Of a stretch of 51,325 nucleotides of DNA, positions 10,528 to 19,999 are shown one piece after another; the first letter of the stretch is position 1; every line of letters begins with the position of its first letter. Under the pieces are notes generated by a model. The model was not told the origin of the DNA. It ran no database searches and was given only the letters and a program-made list of their open reading frames with translations. The stretch spans positions 1 to 51,325 of the forward strand of contig JAAYWP010000085.1 in NCBI GenBank assembly GCA_012516535.1, written 5' to 3'. Made by a program: the position numbers and the translations under genes. The stretch comes from Syntrophomonadaceae bacterium (GTDB lineage: Bacteria > Bacillota > DSM-12270 > Thermacetogeniales > Thermacetogeniaceae).

Positions 10528-10925
10528 ATGTCTGATGAGATATTATCTTTGGAGATTGCGGATGACGGTGTTATCTCCCTTCCCAAGGGAAAACACAGTT
10601 ATAAACTTGCATATATATGTTATCGGCGGTAGATTATGGGCAGTGTTAGAAACGGTATCTCCGTAAATGCAGCAGGTTATGTGGAGATTATGGCTGGTGG
10701 GGAGGGGTCTTTATTAATAAAGAGGCAATATTATGGTAAAGGAGGGGATTGTTGGTCAGGGTAAAGGCAATATCAAAGCAAGTGGTTTGGTTTATGCCCG
10801 GTTTTTAGAAAACGCAAACTGCGACAAGAGTAAAACTGCTCGGTCATTGGGAAGTGCTGTAAGAGCAAAAGCAGCAAATCCTGGCAAATTTATGATTGCC
10901 GGAAACAGCACCCCCTGTCTGATAG
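10528..10925 (+). pseudogene. Remnant of a FapA-type (DUF342) gene
   Basis: No intact frame, but DUF342-like repeats can be read in pieces. A piece from ATG 10528, behind GGGAGGAGAAG, reads MSDEILSLEIADDGVISLP and stops at 10632. From 10636 another frame gives GSVRNGISVNAAGYVEI. A frame change near 10735 leads into GIVGQGKGNIKASGLVYARF and LENANCD. These match the beta-helical core of FapA proteins (pattern G-x-V-R-D-G-x-x-V-x-A-x-G-x-V-E, then G-x-G-K-G-x-[IL]-K-A-x-G-x-[IV]-Y-A-[KR]-F-[IL]-E-N-A). Whole FapA proteins are several hundred residues, so most of the gene is gone. FapA genes are usually flagellum-linked in Clostridia. The match is by eye from memory of the family. Confidence 0.6.
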
Positions 10926-11163
10926 GACAGGATAATAGGTTCGCAACAGCATGGTTTTGCTGCACAACTGTTGCGTGAGAAAGAAATTGCCCAAAGAGCT
11001 GTTCAAAACCTACCTGAGAGCAAAGAGGGAAGGAGCCGGGAGAAGGAGGAAAAGTCCCGTACTGAAGAATTTTGGGCATGCGCAGAGCGGAGCGCATAAC
11101 TCTGAACAGAATCAGGAGATGCCAACAGTTGCTCCTGGTTATTTAATCGATTTGAAAATCTAA
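10926..11163 (+). pseudogene. Remnant of a small gene, probably flagellar-operon associated
   Basis: From about 10929 one frame reads QQHGFAAQLLREKEIAQRAV and continues QNLPESKEGRSREKEEKS, a Gln/Glu/Lys-rich helical sequence with coding character. It is broken by a stop at 11096-11098. The neighbouring frame then gives TVAPGYLIDLKI and a stop at 11161-11163. Small Gln/Lys-rich proteins ending in a G-x-[YH]-L-[LI]-D-[LV]-K-[IV]-like tail occur before rpsB in flagellar operons of Clostridia, as far as I recall. A frameshift near 11090 and the lack of a start with a ribosome site indicate decay. A minus-strand frame across the same DNA looks like a shadow. Confidence 0.45.
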
Positions 11164-11185
11164 TCTAGAGGTGTATTGAATAGAA

Positions 11186-11719
11186 ATGGAAGAACCAATC
11201 ATCATTATATTATCACTGCTGACTATCAGTGTTATTATCCTTGTTTTTGTTGTTGTTTGGCGTGACCGGAGGGACCTCAAACTCCGCAAGGCTGCTGAAG
11301 AGATAGAGAATTTAGAAATTCTACTCCAAGAAGTGCAGCGTACTAAACAGGAGATCGAAGAGATGCTGGTCAGAGCTAAAAAGCAGACGGACCAGGCAGT
11401 TTCCAAGGTTGATAATCAAATGAAAAAGGTACGGGCTTCGGTAGCAAGTTTAGAACAAAAAATTCGTGATAGCAGCCGGGAAAAAAGTAAACAGCAAAAG
11501 TTTTCAGGAAAGGGAAAACCCCGTACTAATAAACAAAAAGGGGATTCACAGCACAAAAACGAAGGGAAGAGCGCTCCAAAAATTGATGATGGAGAAAAAT
11601 ACGCCAAAATGGTTGAGTTGGCAAATCAGGGTTTAAGCAATGAAGAAATTGCTAAAAAGCTTAATCTAGGCTCTAAAGAAGTTGATCTGGTATTAAAATT
11701 GAAACAAAATATAAGTTAA
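11186..11719 (+). CDS. SwrB-like (DUF6115-type) membrane coiled-coil protein
   Basis: A 177-residue protein with one N-terminal membrane helix (residues 4-24), a long charged coiled coil (about 28-95), a low-complexity basic linker (95-130) and a C-terminal helix-turn-helix-like segment (NQGLSNEEIAKKLNLGSKEV, about 148-167). This architecture and its place just before rpsB match SwrB/YlxL, the last gene of the Bacillus fla/che operon, which promotes flagellar export-apparatus assembly. Here it is intact but has no flagellar genes around it, only decayed remnants upstream. The ribosome site AGAGGTG is some 13 nt from the ATG. Function without a flagellum is unknown. Confidence 0.75.
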   Translation: MEEPIIIILSLLTISVIILVFVVVWRDRRDLKLRKAAEEIENLEILLQEVQRTKQEIEEMLVRAKKQTDQAVSKVDNQMKKVRASVASLEQKIRDSSREKSKQQKFSGKGKPRTNKQKGDSQHKNEGKSAPKIDDGEKYAKMVELANQGLSNEEIAKKLNLGSKEVDLVLKLKQNIS

Positions 11720-11727
11720 GATTATTC

Positions 11728-11756
11728 AGCACCTTTCAAGGAGAAAGGTGCTTTTT
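11728..11756 (+). terminator. Intrinsic terminator after the SwrB-like gene
   Basis: AGCACCTTTC (11728-11737) pairs perfectly with GAAAGGTGCT (11743-11752) around AAGGA, then a T run. It separates this gene from rpsB. Confidence 0.85.
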
Positions 11757-11799
11757 ATTTAAGCGGTAGGCGATTAATCACTAAAATCCGGTGTATTTG

Positions 11800-11829
11800 T
11801 TGCTTGAATCCATTTCTTTGTGTTATACT
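11800..11829 (+). promoter_or_regulatory. Putative sigma-A promoter of rpsB-tsf
   Basis: TTGCTT (11800-11805), 18 nt, TATACT (11824-11829). It leaves a leader of about 100 nt before rpsB. Confidence 0.5.
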
Positions 11830-11860
11830 ATCGGTTGATAAAAACACACGCCAGCTTTAG

Positions 11861-11899
11861 AGTCAGGTGGGGGTCCTGCGGGTGTGGGTCTGCCTGATT
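11861..11899 (+). promoter_or_regulatory. Possible structured rpsB leader
   Basis: In the rpsB 5' leader, AGTCAGG (11861-11867) can pair with CCTGATT (11893-11899) enclosing a G-rich loop. Autoregulation by S2 through its leader is known in some bacteria. Here it is inference from one possible stem. Confidence 0.3.
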
Positions 11900-11936
11900 A
11901 TGAAAGCGGCGGAGGTAAAACCAAAGGAGGCAAATT

Positions 11937-12653
11937 ATGTCAGTAGTCACTATGAAACAGTTGCTTGAAGCAGGGGTTCATTTCGGTCATCAGACAAGGC
12001 GCTGGAACCCCAAAATGGCTCCTTATATTTTCACGGAGCGTAATGGTATTTATATTATCGATCTGCAAAAAACTGTAAAGAAGATCGAGGAGGCCTGCAA
12101 TTTTATTAAAGAAGTTGTTGGTGAAGGGAAAAGTGTGTTGTTTGTAGGCACTAAAAAACAGGCACAGGATTCGGTACGGGAAGAAGCGGAAAGATGCGGG
12201 ATGTTTTATGTTAATGTCAGGTGGCTTGGTGGTATGCTTACCAATTTCCAGACCATCCGTCAAAGGGTAGAGCGCTTGCGTGAGTTAGAAAAGATGGAGG
12301 AAAGTGGCCACATGGAGCTTCTTCCGAAAAAAGAGGTTATCAAGCTAAAAGGGGAAAAAGAAAAACTGGAACGGTTTTTAAAAGGGATTAAAGATATGGA
12401 TGAACTTCCCGGGGCACTCTTTATAGTTGATACTAGAAAAGAGCAGATCGCTGTTCGGGAGGCTCGTAAATTGGGTATACCAATAGTAGGTATTGTTGAT
12501 ACAAACTGCGATCCCGATGAGATTGACTATGTTATACCAGGTAATGATGATGCCATTAGGGCTGTGCGGCTTTTGACTTCGAAGATAGCTGATGCTGTTT
12601 TGGAAGCAAAACAAGGGGAACAGGTTGAAGAAGAACCACAAGAAGAAGAGTAA
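11937..12653 (+). CDS. rpsB: 30S ribosomal protein S2
   Basis: Full-length S2 of 238 residues, joining the small subunit late in assembly. Family signatures include [19 protein letters not shown] near the N-terminus and [19 protein letters not shown] and [13 protein letters not shown] in the second half. It has an acidic tail ([11 protein letters not shown]). The ribosome site AAAGGAGG is 8 nt from the ATG. Forms an operon with tsf as in nearly all bacteria. Confidence 0.98.
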   Translation: MSVVTMKQLLEAGVHFGHQTRRWNPKMAPYIFTERNGIYIIDLQKTVKKIEEACNFIKEVVGEGKSVLFVGTKKQAQDSVREEAERCGMFYVNVRWLGGMLTNFQTIRQRVERLRELEKMEESGHMELLPKKEVIKLKGEKEKLERFLKGIKDMDELPGALFIVDTRKEQIAVREARKLGIPIVGIVDTNCDPDEIDYVIPGNDDAIRAVRLLTSKIADAVLEAKQGEQVEEEPQEEE

Positions 12654-12673
12654 ATTATATGGAGGGGATCCAT

Positions 12674-13270
12674 TTGATAAAAGCTGAGAGTGTTAAAGAG
12701 TTAAGAGAGCGTACAGGTGCAGGTATTATGGATTGCAAAAAGGCCCTTCAGGAAACAAATGGGGATATGGAAAAGGCTGTTATTTACTTGAGGGAGCAAG
12801 GTATAACTGCCGCAGCTAAAAAAGCAGGAAGGGCCACTCAAGAAGGGACGATAGAAGCGTATATACATCACGGTGGCAAGATCGGTGTGCTGATTGAAGT
12901 AAACTGTGAAACAGATTTTGTTGCTAAAACCGATGATTTTAAATATTTATGCAGAGAGTTGGCTATGCAGGTAGCAGCAGCCAACCCGGAATATGTGAGC
13001 CGGGAAGATGTGCCTGAGGATAGAATTCAATCTGAAAAGGAGATTTTAGAAACCCAGGCGAGAAATGAAGGGAAACCGGATAAGGTGATTGAAAAGATTG
13101 TTACAGGCAGGATGAATAAGTTCTATCAGGAGGTCTGTCTTTTTGAACAGCCCTATATCAGAGATACTGATATGACAGTTAGAGATTTAGTCAACCAGTA
13201 TATTGCCAAATTGGGTGAAAATATAGTTGTGCGCCGTTTCTGCCGTTTCCAGTTGGGTGAAGAAGCCTAA
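12674..13270 (+). CDS. tsf: Elongation factor Ts
   Basis: EF-Ts, the GDP/GTP exchange factor of EF-Tu. The protein is 198 residues, the short Gram-positive/cyanobacterial-like form. The N-terminal UBA-like domain has VKELRERTGAGIMDCKKAL; the core has VEVNCETDFVAKTDDF, which contacts EF-Tu. I chose TTG 12674, 6 nt after GGAGGGG (12661-12667), giving the usual (M)IKAESVKELRE start. An ATG at 12659 would lie before the ribosome site. Confidence 0.96.
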   Translation: MIKAESVKELRERTGAGIMDCKKALQETNGDMEKAVIYLREQGITAAAKKAGRATQEGTIEAYIHHGGKIGVLIEVNCETDFVAKTDDFKYLCRELAMQVAAANPEYVSREDVPEDRIQSEKEILETQARNEGKPDKVIEKIVTGRMNKFYQEVCLFEQPYIRDTDMTVRDLVNQYIAKLGENIVVRRFCRFQLGEEA

Positions 13271-13314
13271 AATTTTTATCTAGAGAAAGGATTTTCTAGT
13301 TTAACGTAGAATGA

Positions 13315-14613
<1,299 letters not shown>

Positions 14614-14617
<4 letters not shown>

Positions 14618-14829
14618 TGGATAAGCAAGAAGATGTTCCAGATGTGATAGGGTTTACCCTTGATGAGGCTAAACAGATACTGCAAAGAGCTGGTTTATGT
14701 GTTCGCATTAAATCAACCAGCAGTCATACAGGGAATCGCGCCAGGGTTTTGCGTCAAAGAGTGATAGGTAATGGTGAAGTTGAATTAACCATTAGCTATG
14801 AATACTACAAAGATCCAGCCATGGAGTAA
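14614..14829 (+). CDS. Stand-alone single PASTA-domain protein
   Basis: A 71-residue protein that is almost entirely one PASTA domain ([20 protein letters not shown] at residues 8-27, ending in the typical V-E-L-T-I-S strand). PASTA domains normally occur as extracellular repeats in Ser/Thr kinases and penicillin-binding proteins and bind peptidoglycan or beta-lactams. This one has no signal peptide and no membrane helix, so as read it would be cytosolic. It starts in an ATGA overlap with frr and is followed 15 nt later by a ferredoxin. An in-frame ATG one codon later is an alternative start. The function is unknown. Confidence 0.75.
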
Positions 14830-14844
14830 AAGGAGGTGAAACTT

Positions 14845-15018
14845 GTGGCTTATAAGATCATCGCTGACGATTGTGAGGCTTGCGGTTCCTGTATGGATGA
14901 ATGCGAACATGAAGCTATTTCTGAAGTTGATGGTACATATGTCATCGATCCTGACAAATGCGAAGAATGTGGGACATGTATAGATGTTTGCCCGAACGAT
15001 GCAATTGTTGAAGAATAA
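14845..15018 (+). CDS. Small 2[4Fe-4S] ferredoxin
   Basis: A 57-residue clostridial-type ferredoxin with two CxxCxxCxxxC sets (C10, C13, C16, C20 and C39, C42, C45, C49), enough for two [4Fe-4S] clusters. In the first set the proline that usually follows the fourth cysteine is replaced by glutamate. It is a soluble low-potential electron carrier. GTG 14845 is chosen because AGGAGGTG (14831-14838) sits 6 nt upstream; a GTG at 14836 is inside that site. It could serve IspG or radical-SAM enzymes such as RimO in this window, but that is inference. A strong terminator follows. Confidence 0.93.
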   Translation: MAYKIIADDCEACGSCMDECEHEAISEVDGTYVIDPDKCEECGTCIDVCPNDAIVEE

Positions 15019-15034
15019 TAAATTATTTCTTTCT

Positions 15035-15057
15035 CCCCCTCCTGGAGGGGGTTTTTT
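15035..15057 (+). terminator. Intrinsic terminator after the ferredoxin
   Basis: CCCCCTC (15035-15041) and GAGGGGG (15045-15051) around CTG, then six T. It splits the rpsB-frr side from uppS onward. Confidence 0.85.
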
Positions 15058-15089
15058 CTAAGTAACAAAAACAGGGGCGGACAATATTG

Positions 15090-15836
15090 GTGAAAAAAAA
15101 TATGAATCGCTTAGACCACTATCAAAAGTTGGATAAATCGCGCTTACCATACCATGTAGCAATTATTATGGATGGGAACGGGAGATGGGCTCAGGAAAGG
15201 AATCTTCCCAGGTCGGTGGGACACCGTACAGGTATGGAATCCTTGCGTACGGTGGTTAAGTTGTGTTCCCAATTGGGTATTAAGATTCTCACTGTATATG
15301 CTTTTTCTACTGAAAACTGGAAAAGACCCCAGGAAGAAGTCAGTGTATTAATGGGGTTGTTGTATGAATATATCAAGAAAGAATTGGATGAACTGAATAG
15401 GGAACAGGTGCAGGTCAGGGTTATCGGCAGGCTTAAGGAACTGCCTGCCAGAGCTCAGCAGGAAATAAAGCGAGCAGTAGAGTTGACAGCAAATAATAAT
15501 AAATTGATCTTTAATATTGCTTTGAATTACGGTGGAAGAGCTGAGATAGTAGATGCTGTTCGTAAGCTCGCCAGCTTGGCTATTGAAGGTAAAATTGACC
15601 CTGAGGAGATAACAGAAGAGCTAATGCAACAATATTTATATACAGCAGATCTGCCAGATCCCGATCTGTTGATCAGACCTGCAGGAGAAAAGCGGATTAG
15701 CAATTTTTTGTTGTGGCAGATTGCTTATACGGAATTCTACTTTACTGAAGTTTATTGGCCTGATTTCAGGGAGGAAGATTTTTTAAAAGCTCTAGATGCA
15801 TATCAGAATAGAAAACGTCGTTTTGGAGGGCTCTAG
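15090..15836 (+). CDS. uppS: Undecaprenyl diphosphate synthase
   Basis: Cis-prenyltransferase that builds C55 undecaprenyl diphosphate, the lipid carrier for peptidoglycan. Motifs include the diphosphate-binding HVAIIMDGNGRWAQ, YAFSTENWKRP, and the C-terminal DLLIRPAGEKRISNFLLWQ region; the usual RTSGE is RPAGE here. Starts at TTG 15087, GTG 15090 and ATG 15102 are all possible after AGGGGCGG (15073-15080); I took GTG. The gene ends just before cdsA. Confidence 0.95.
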   Translation: MKKNMNRLDHYQKLDKSRLPYHVAIIMDGNGRWAQERNLPRSVGHRTGMESLRTVVKLCSQLGIKILTVYAFSTENWKRPQEEVSVLMGLLYEYIKKELDELNREQVQVRVIGRLKELPARAQQEIKRAVELTANNNKLIFNIALNYGGRAEIVDAVRKLASLAIEGKIDPEEITEELMQQYLYTADLPDPDLLIRPAGEKRISNFLLWQIAYTEFYFTEVYWPDFREEDFLKALDAYQNRKRRFGGL

Positions 15837-15840
15837 GGAT

Positions 15841-16644
15841 TTGCTGAAAGACAGAGTAATAAGTGCTTTAATCGGTATACCTGTTTTACTTTTTTTAATA
15901 TATATAGGAGGTATACCTCTACTTATTTTTGTGATTATTTTAGCATTATTGGCATTATTTGAACTCCACCGCCTTTTAGGGAAGATGAAACTCCATGTAC
16001 ATCCGCTGTTGTTGTATGGGAGTGCTTTAATATTTCCCACAATTGCTTTTTTTGCACCAGCAGAAAATGAGGAGAGCCTATTTTTTGCAGGACTGATAAT
16101 TTATTTACTGATGCACCTGCTGCTTTTGGTGCTGGCTTTTCCTAAATACGGGTTAGGTAATTTAGGGGCATCCTGTCTGGGGAGTTGTTATATAAGTGTA
16201 TTGTTAAGTTTTCTTATCCTGATCAGAAAAATCGAACCATATGGTTTTCAAATACTTTTGCTGGTGTTCATATTAACCTGGGTCTGTGATATAGGAGCAT
16301 ATCTTATCGGTACTCGCTTTGGACGCAGAAAGTTGTGCTCTGCAGTGAGCCCAAAGAAAACCGTCGAGGGTGCATTGGGGGGACTGGCCTCGTGCCTCAT
16401 TGCGTCCTATTTATTTCATCTTTTCTTTCCCATATTATCTGGGAAGGTGATTTTGTTATTGGCTTTTACGATCGGACTGGTGGTTCAACTTGGTGACCTT
16501 GTAGAGTCTGCAATAAAAAGAATAGCTGGGGTTAAGGATTCAGGTGATTTAATACCGGGGCATGGTGGGATTCTTGATCGCTTTGACAGCATTCTTTTTA
16601 GCGCTCCGGCTGCATACTTCTTCATCAAGCTGATCATGTTTTAA
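15841..16644 (+). CDS. cdsA: Phosphatidate cytidylyltransferase
   Basis: A multi-pass membrane enzyme of 267 residues making CDP-diacylglycerol, the precursor of acidic phospholipids. About eight hydrophobic helices are visible. The family signature is at the C-terminus (RIAGVKDSGDLIPGHGGILD, then R-F-D-S). SPKKTVEGALGG is also typical. TTG 15841, after GGAGGG and the uppS stop, gives LLKDRVISALIG, matching the common MLKxRIxxA start. A longer frame from ATG 15796 would overlap uppS. Confidence 0.93.
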   Translation: MLKDRVISALIGIPVLLFLIYIGGIPLLIFVIILALLALFELHRLLGKMKLHVHPLLLYGSALIFPTIAFFAPAENEESLFFAGLIIYLLMHLLLLVLAFPKYGLGNLGASCLGSCYISVLLSFLILIRKIEPYGFQILLLVFILTWVCDIGAYLIGTRFGRRKLCSAVSPKKTVEGALGGLASCLIASYLFHLFFPILSGKVILLLAFTIGLVVQLGDLVESAIKRIAGVKDSGDLIPGHGGILDRFDSILFSAPAAYFFIKLIMF

Positions 16645-16658
16645 AAGGAAGTGGAAAT

Positions 16659-17762
16659 TTGTCACCGTCGTTAGAAAAGGTAGTTATGTTTTTTTTGAAA
16701 ACATTAACTGTGCTTCTATTGGGTGCAGGTATATATTTTTTTGTGCGGAATTTCTGGCCCCTGCTGGCTGATATGCTGGCTAATGGTATTAAAATTCTGA
16801 TCCCCTTTTTTCTTGCTTATCTGATAGCTGTGATCCTCAATCCATTGATCAAATTGCTTGAGAAAAGATTGCGTTTTCCCAGGACCTTAGGCACACTCTT
16901 TTCAATGATCATTTTTTTGTTTCTCATCGGTGGAATTTTCTATGTGCTCATCTCCAACCTGGTTCAGGAGTTAGTGGATTTATCCATCTATTTGACCAAT
17001 TATTCCCGTGATTTGAATGAGTGGACCATCAGCATGGGTCTTGAGAAACTGCAGTACTATTTGGAAAAGCTGAATATACCGAGCAATATTATTGAGGAAG
17101 CCGGAAAAGAGTTATGGGAGAGCCTGGATGTTATCAAGGGTATAGTTTCTGGCTTTTTAACTCATTTCTTTAATTTTGCTGCTGCTCTGCCCCAGTATTT
17201 TGTACTGCTGGTGCTGACCTTTATTATCAGTTTCTTTTTTGCCCGCGACTATGATTTGATAAAAGACAATGTCTCTCTGTTTTTCCAGAGATGGATTTCT
17301 GAAAAATGGAACAAGGCATTGCACAGGGTGAGCAGATGCCTACAGAGGGCATTACACGGCTATATTAAGGCAATTGCAATTCTTATTTCTATCACCGGCT
17401 TTTTATCTCTGATCGGTTTATCTATTTTTGGTGTAAGATATGCATATGTACTGGCTCTGGTTGTTGCACTATTGGACCTGCTTCCAGTTGTGGGGCCAGG
17501 TACTGTCTATGTTCCCTGGGGGATCATGATGCTGATCACCGGTGAAGTGAGATTCGGGATCGGACTCCTGATTTTATATGGTATAATTGTTGTCGTCAGA
17601 CAGATCTTGGAACCCAAACTGGTGGGAGAAAATATAGGCCTACACCCTTTGACTACACTGGTTTCACTTTATCTGGGTTACAAGTTGTTGGGTTTTTGGG
17701 GATTTATTATTGGTCCTGCAGTAGTAATTATTTATAAGGCATTTGTAAAAAATGATGATTAA
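16659..17762 (+). CDS. AI-2E family (PF01594) permease
   Basis: A 367-residue membrane protein with two N-terminal helix pairs, a soluble middle region (about 105-165), and a helical C-terminal half with LLPVVGPGTVYVPW and VVRQILEPKLVGENIGLHPL, the hallmark of the AI-2E/YtvI/YubA exporter family. Some members move autoinducer-2, others Na+ or antimicrobials, so the substrate cannot be assigned. TTG start after AGGAAGTGG. It sits between cdsA and dxr, which are adjacent in many Firmicutes. Confidence 0.88.
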   Translation: MSPSLEKVVMFFLKTLTVLLLGAGIYFFVRNFWPLLADMLANGIKILIPFFLAYLIAVILNPLIKLLEKRLRFPRTLGTLFSMIIFLFLIGGIFYVLISNLVQELVDLSIYLTNYSRDLNEWTISMGLEKLQYYLEKLNIPSNIIEEAGKELWESLDVIKGIVSGFLTHFFNFAAALPQYFVLLVLTFIISFFFARDYDLIKDNVSLFFQRWISEKWNKALHRVSRCLQRALHGYIKAIAILISITGFLSLIGLSIFGVRYAYVLALVVALLDLLPVVGPGTVYVPWGIMMLITGEVRFGIGLLILYGIIVVVRQILEPKLVGENIGLHPLTTLVSLYLGYKLLGFWGFIIGPAVVIIYKAFVKNDD

Positions 17763-17773
17763 AGGGTGTAATC

Positions 17774-18934
17774 ATGAAAAAAAATATTGTAATACTCGGA
17801 TCTACCGGTTCTATTGGCAGGCAGGCCCTGGAAGTAATAGAATGGCACAAGTCTCATTTTAATGTGTTGGGGCTTGCAGCGCAGAAAAATATTGATCTAC
17901 TAGAAAAACAGGTTAAGGCCTTTCGTGTTCCCTATGCAGCTGTGCAGGATACTGCTGCAGCTAAACAATTTGCTCAGCGGTTAAAGGGTGAGCAAACCCG
18001 CTGTTTGCCAGGGGATGATGGATTACTGGAACTTGTCCGTCATCCTGATGCTGATATTATTCTGGTTGCTGTGAATGGCCTTGCTGGATTGCTTCCTACC
18101 CTGGAAGCGATTTCTTACAACAAAAAAATTGCACTGGCCAATAAAGAGACACTGGTAGCCGGCGGAGCATTGGTTATGGAAGCAGCGAAGGCTAAAGGGG
18201 TTCAGATTATACCGGTAGACAGCGAACATTCCGCTATTTTTCAGTGTATGGAAAAAGTGTCAGCTGTGGATCGATTGATACTTACCGGTTCTGGTGGCCC
18301 CTTTCGGAAAATGCAGTATGAAGATTTGAAAAAGGTTACTCCAGAGATGGCTTTGCGCCATCCTACCTGGCAAATGGGTGAAAAAATAACAGTTGATTCT
18401 GCTACTTTAATGAACAAGGGGTTGGAGATAATTGAAGCTAGGTGGTTATTTGGGATTGATTATGACAAGATCGATGTTGTGATTCATCCTCAGAGCATTA
18501 TTCACAGCCTGGTTGCCTATAAGGATGGTTCTGTTCTTGCACAGATGGGATATCCTGATATGCGGCTGCCCATTCAATATGCTTTTTTTTACCCGGAAAG
18601 GAAAAGTAACAGCTTGAAGATAATAGATTTAGTTCAGGTAGGGGCTCTGACCTTTGAGGCCCCTGATACAGCTCGTTTTCCCTGTTTGCGCTTGGCCAGA
18701 GAAGCTGGTAAAATCGGAGGAACGATGACCACTGTTCTAAATGCTGCTAATGAAGTGGCTGTCTATGCTTTTCTGAGAGGTATGATATCTTTTACAGCCA
18801 TACCTGAGATAGTCCATGAGGTGATGAGTTTGCATGATCCCAGCACAGGAACGGTGGAACTGGAGGAGATTCTGGAGGCTGACAGCTGGGCTAGAGCCTA
18901 TGCCAGGCGATTGATTCAAGAAAAAGAATCATAA
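17774..18934 (+). CDS. dxr: 1-deoxy-D-xylulose 5-phosphate reductoisomerase
   Basis: DXR of 386 residues, the second step of the MEP isoprenoid pathway (DXP to MEP using NADPH and a divalent metal). Motifs are the NADPH-binding ILGSTGSIGRQ at the N-terminus, ANKETLVAGG, the metal site PVDSEHSAIFQ, and LNAANEVAV. With ispG two genes downstream and uppS upstream, this region links isoprenoid supply to cell-wall lipid carrier synthesis. Confidence 0.97.
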   Translation: MKKNIVILGSTGSIGRQALEVIEWHKSHFNVLGLAAQKNIDLLEKQVKAFRVPYAAVQDTAAAKQFAQRLKGEQTRCLPGDDGLLELVRHPDADIILVAVNGLAGLLPTLEAISYNKKIALANKETLVAGGALVMEAAKAKGVQIIPVDSEHSAIFQCMEKVSAVDRLILTGSGGPFRKMQYEDLKKVTPEMALRHPTWQMGEKITVDSATLMNKGLEIIEARWLFGIDYDKIDVVIHPQSIIHSLVAYKDGSVLAQMGYPDMRLPIQYAFFYPERKSNSLKIIDLVQVGALTFEAPDTARFPCLRLAREAGKIGGTMTTVLNAANEVAVYAFLRGMISFTAIPEIVHEVMSLHDPSTGTVELEEILEADSWARAYARRLIQEKES

Positions 18935-18950
18935 AGGCAGGGGGTAAAAA

Positions 18951-19994
18951 GTGGTTATTTTTATAGCGATCTTGGTATTAGGTTTTTTAATTCTTGTTCA
19001 TGAACTTGGCCATTTTATGGTTGCCAAAATGGTAGGCATCCAGGTGGATGAGTTCAGTATAGGATTCGGTCCCAAATTGTTTGGTTATCAAAAAAGGAAA
19101 GATACTACTCTTTATACAATCAGGCTTTTGCCTTTAGGCGGTTATGTAAGAATGGCCGGTGAAAATCCTGAGGATGAGGATGAGGATTTTGTAAACGGTT
19201 TTAATGATAAGCCGTTAAAACACCGCTTTGCTGTTATCTCTGCTGGTTCTATTATGAATTTTCTGGTGGCCATACTGCTGATAGTTATTACTTACGGAGT
19301 TATAGGGATACCTATTGCTTCTAATTCCAATGTGATTGGGGAAGTTGTGCAGGGATCACCAGCTATGGCAGCAGGATTGCAAAGCGGGGATAGGATTATC
19401 TCTATTAATGATGTAGCAACAGAAAACTGGGAGGATGTATCTGGGAACATCAGGAAAAACGGAGGGCAAGAGCTAAAACTGGTTGTGGAGCGCGATAACG
19501 AGAGACATTTATTTTTTGTTAAACCAAAATACGACCCTCAATTTGAAATATATCAGATCGGTATTACTCAGTCGATCATCTGGCAAAGACAGGGTTTCTT
19601 CCAAGCGATTCGGCTTGGTTTGAACCAATCTCTTCAGTTTTCTAGATTGGTTATTGAGAGTTTAGCTGGATTGATAGCAGGTAAGTATTCTACAAATGAT
19701 GTGGCTGGCCCTGTGGGGATCACTGTGGCTATTGGGGAAGCGGCTAAGGGTGGCATAGGGTACTTAATGATCTTTGCTGCAGTATTAGGGATCAATCTGG
19801 CAATCATCAATTTGCTGCCTATTCCTGCCCTGGATGGAAGTAAACTGATATTCTTAACTATCGAAGGGCTGCGGGGAAAACCGGTAGATCCCGAAAAAGA
19901 GAATTTTATTCACCTGATCGGCTTTGCACTGCTGATGGTGTTCTTTATTCTCATCACCTATAATGATATAGCTCGCATCATTAATGGGGGTTAG
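18951..19994 (+). CDS. rseP: Site-2 zinc metalloprotease RseP/RasP
   Basis: An intramembrane protease of 347 residues. The zinc motif HELGH is at H17, E18 and H21 in the first membrane helix. A PDZ domain spans about 118-185, and the third ligand motif is in PIPALDGSKL near residue 290. These proteases cut membrane-held anti-sigma factors and signal peptide remnants. GTG start with a G-rich ribosome site. Neighbours dxr and ispG are the usual ones. Confidence 0.95.
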   Translation: MVIFIAILVLGFLILVHELGHFMVAKMVGIQVDEFSIGFGPKLFGYQKRKDTTLYTIRLLPLGGYVRMAGENPEDEDEDFVNGFNDKPLKHRFAVISAGSIMNFLVAILLIVITYGVIGIPIASNSNVIGEVVQGSPAMAAGLQSGDRIISINDVATENWEDVSGNIRKNGGQELKLVVERDNERHLFFVKPKYDPQFEIYQIGITQSIIWQRQGFFQAIRLGLNQSLQFSRLVIESLAGLIAGKYSTNDVAGPVGITVAIGEAAKGGIGYLMIFAAVLGINLAIINLLPIPALDGSKLIFLTIEGLRGKPVDPEKENFIHLIGFALLMVFFILITYNDIARIINGG

Positions 19995-19999
19995 CATTA

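Noticed and set aside
10792-11097. A 101-codon minus-strand frame and the 81- and 70-codon plus frames in the codY-SwrB gap
   Set aside because: They cross the frameshifted remnants, lack well-placed ribosome sites, and the family-like residues switch between frames, which fits decayed genes better than real short genes.
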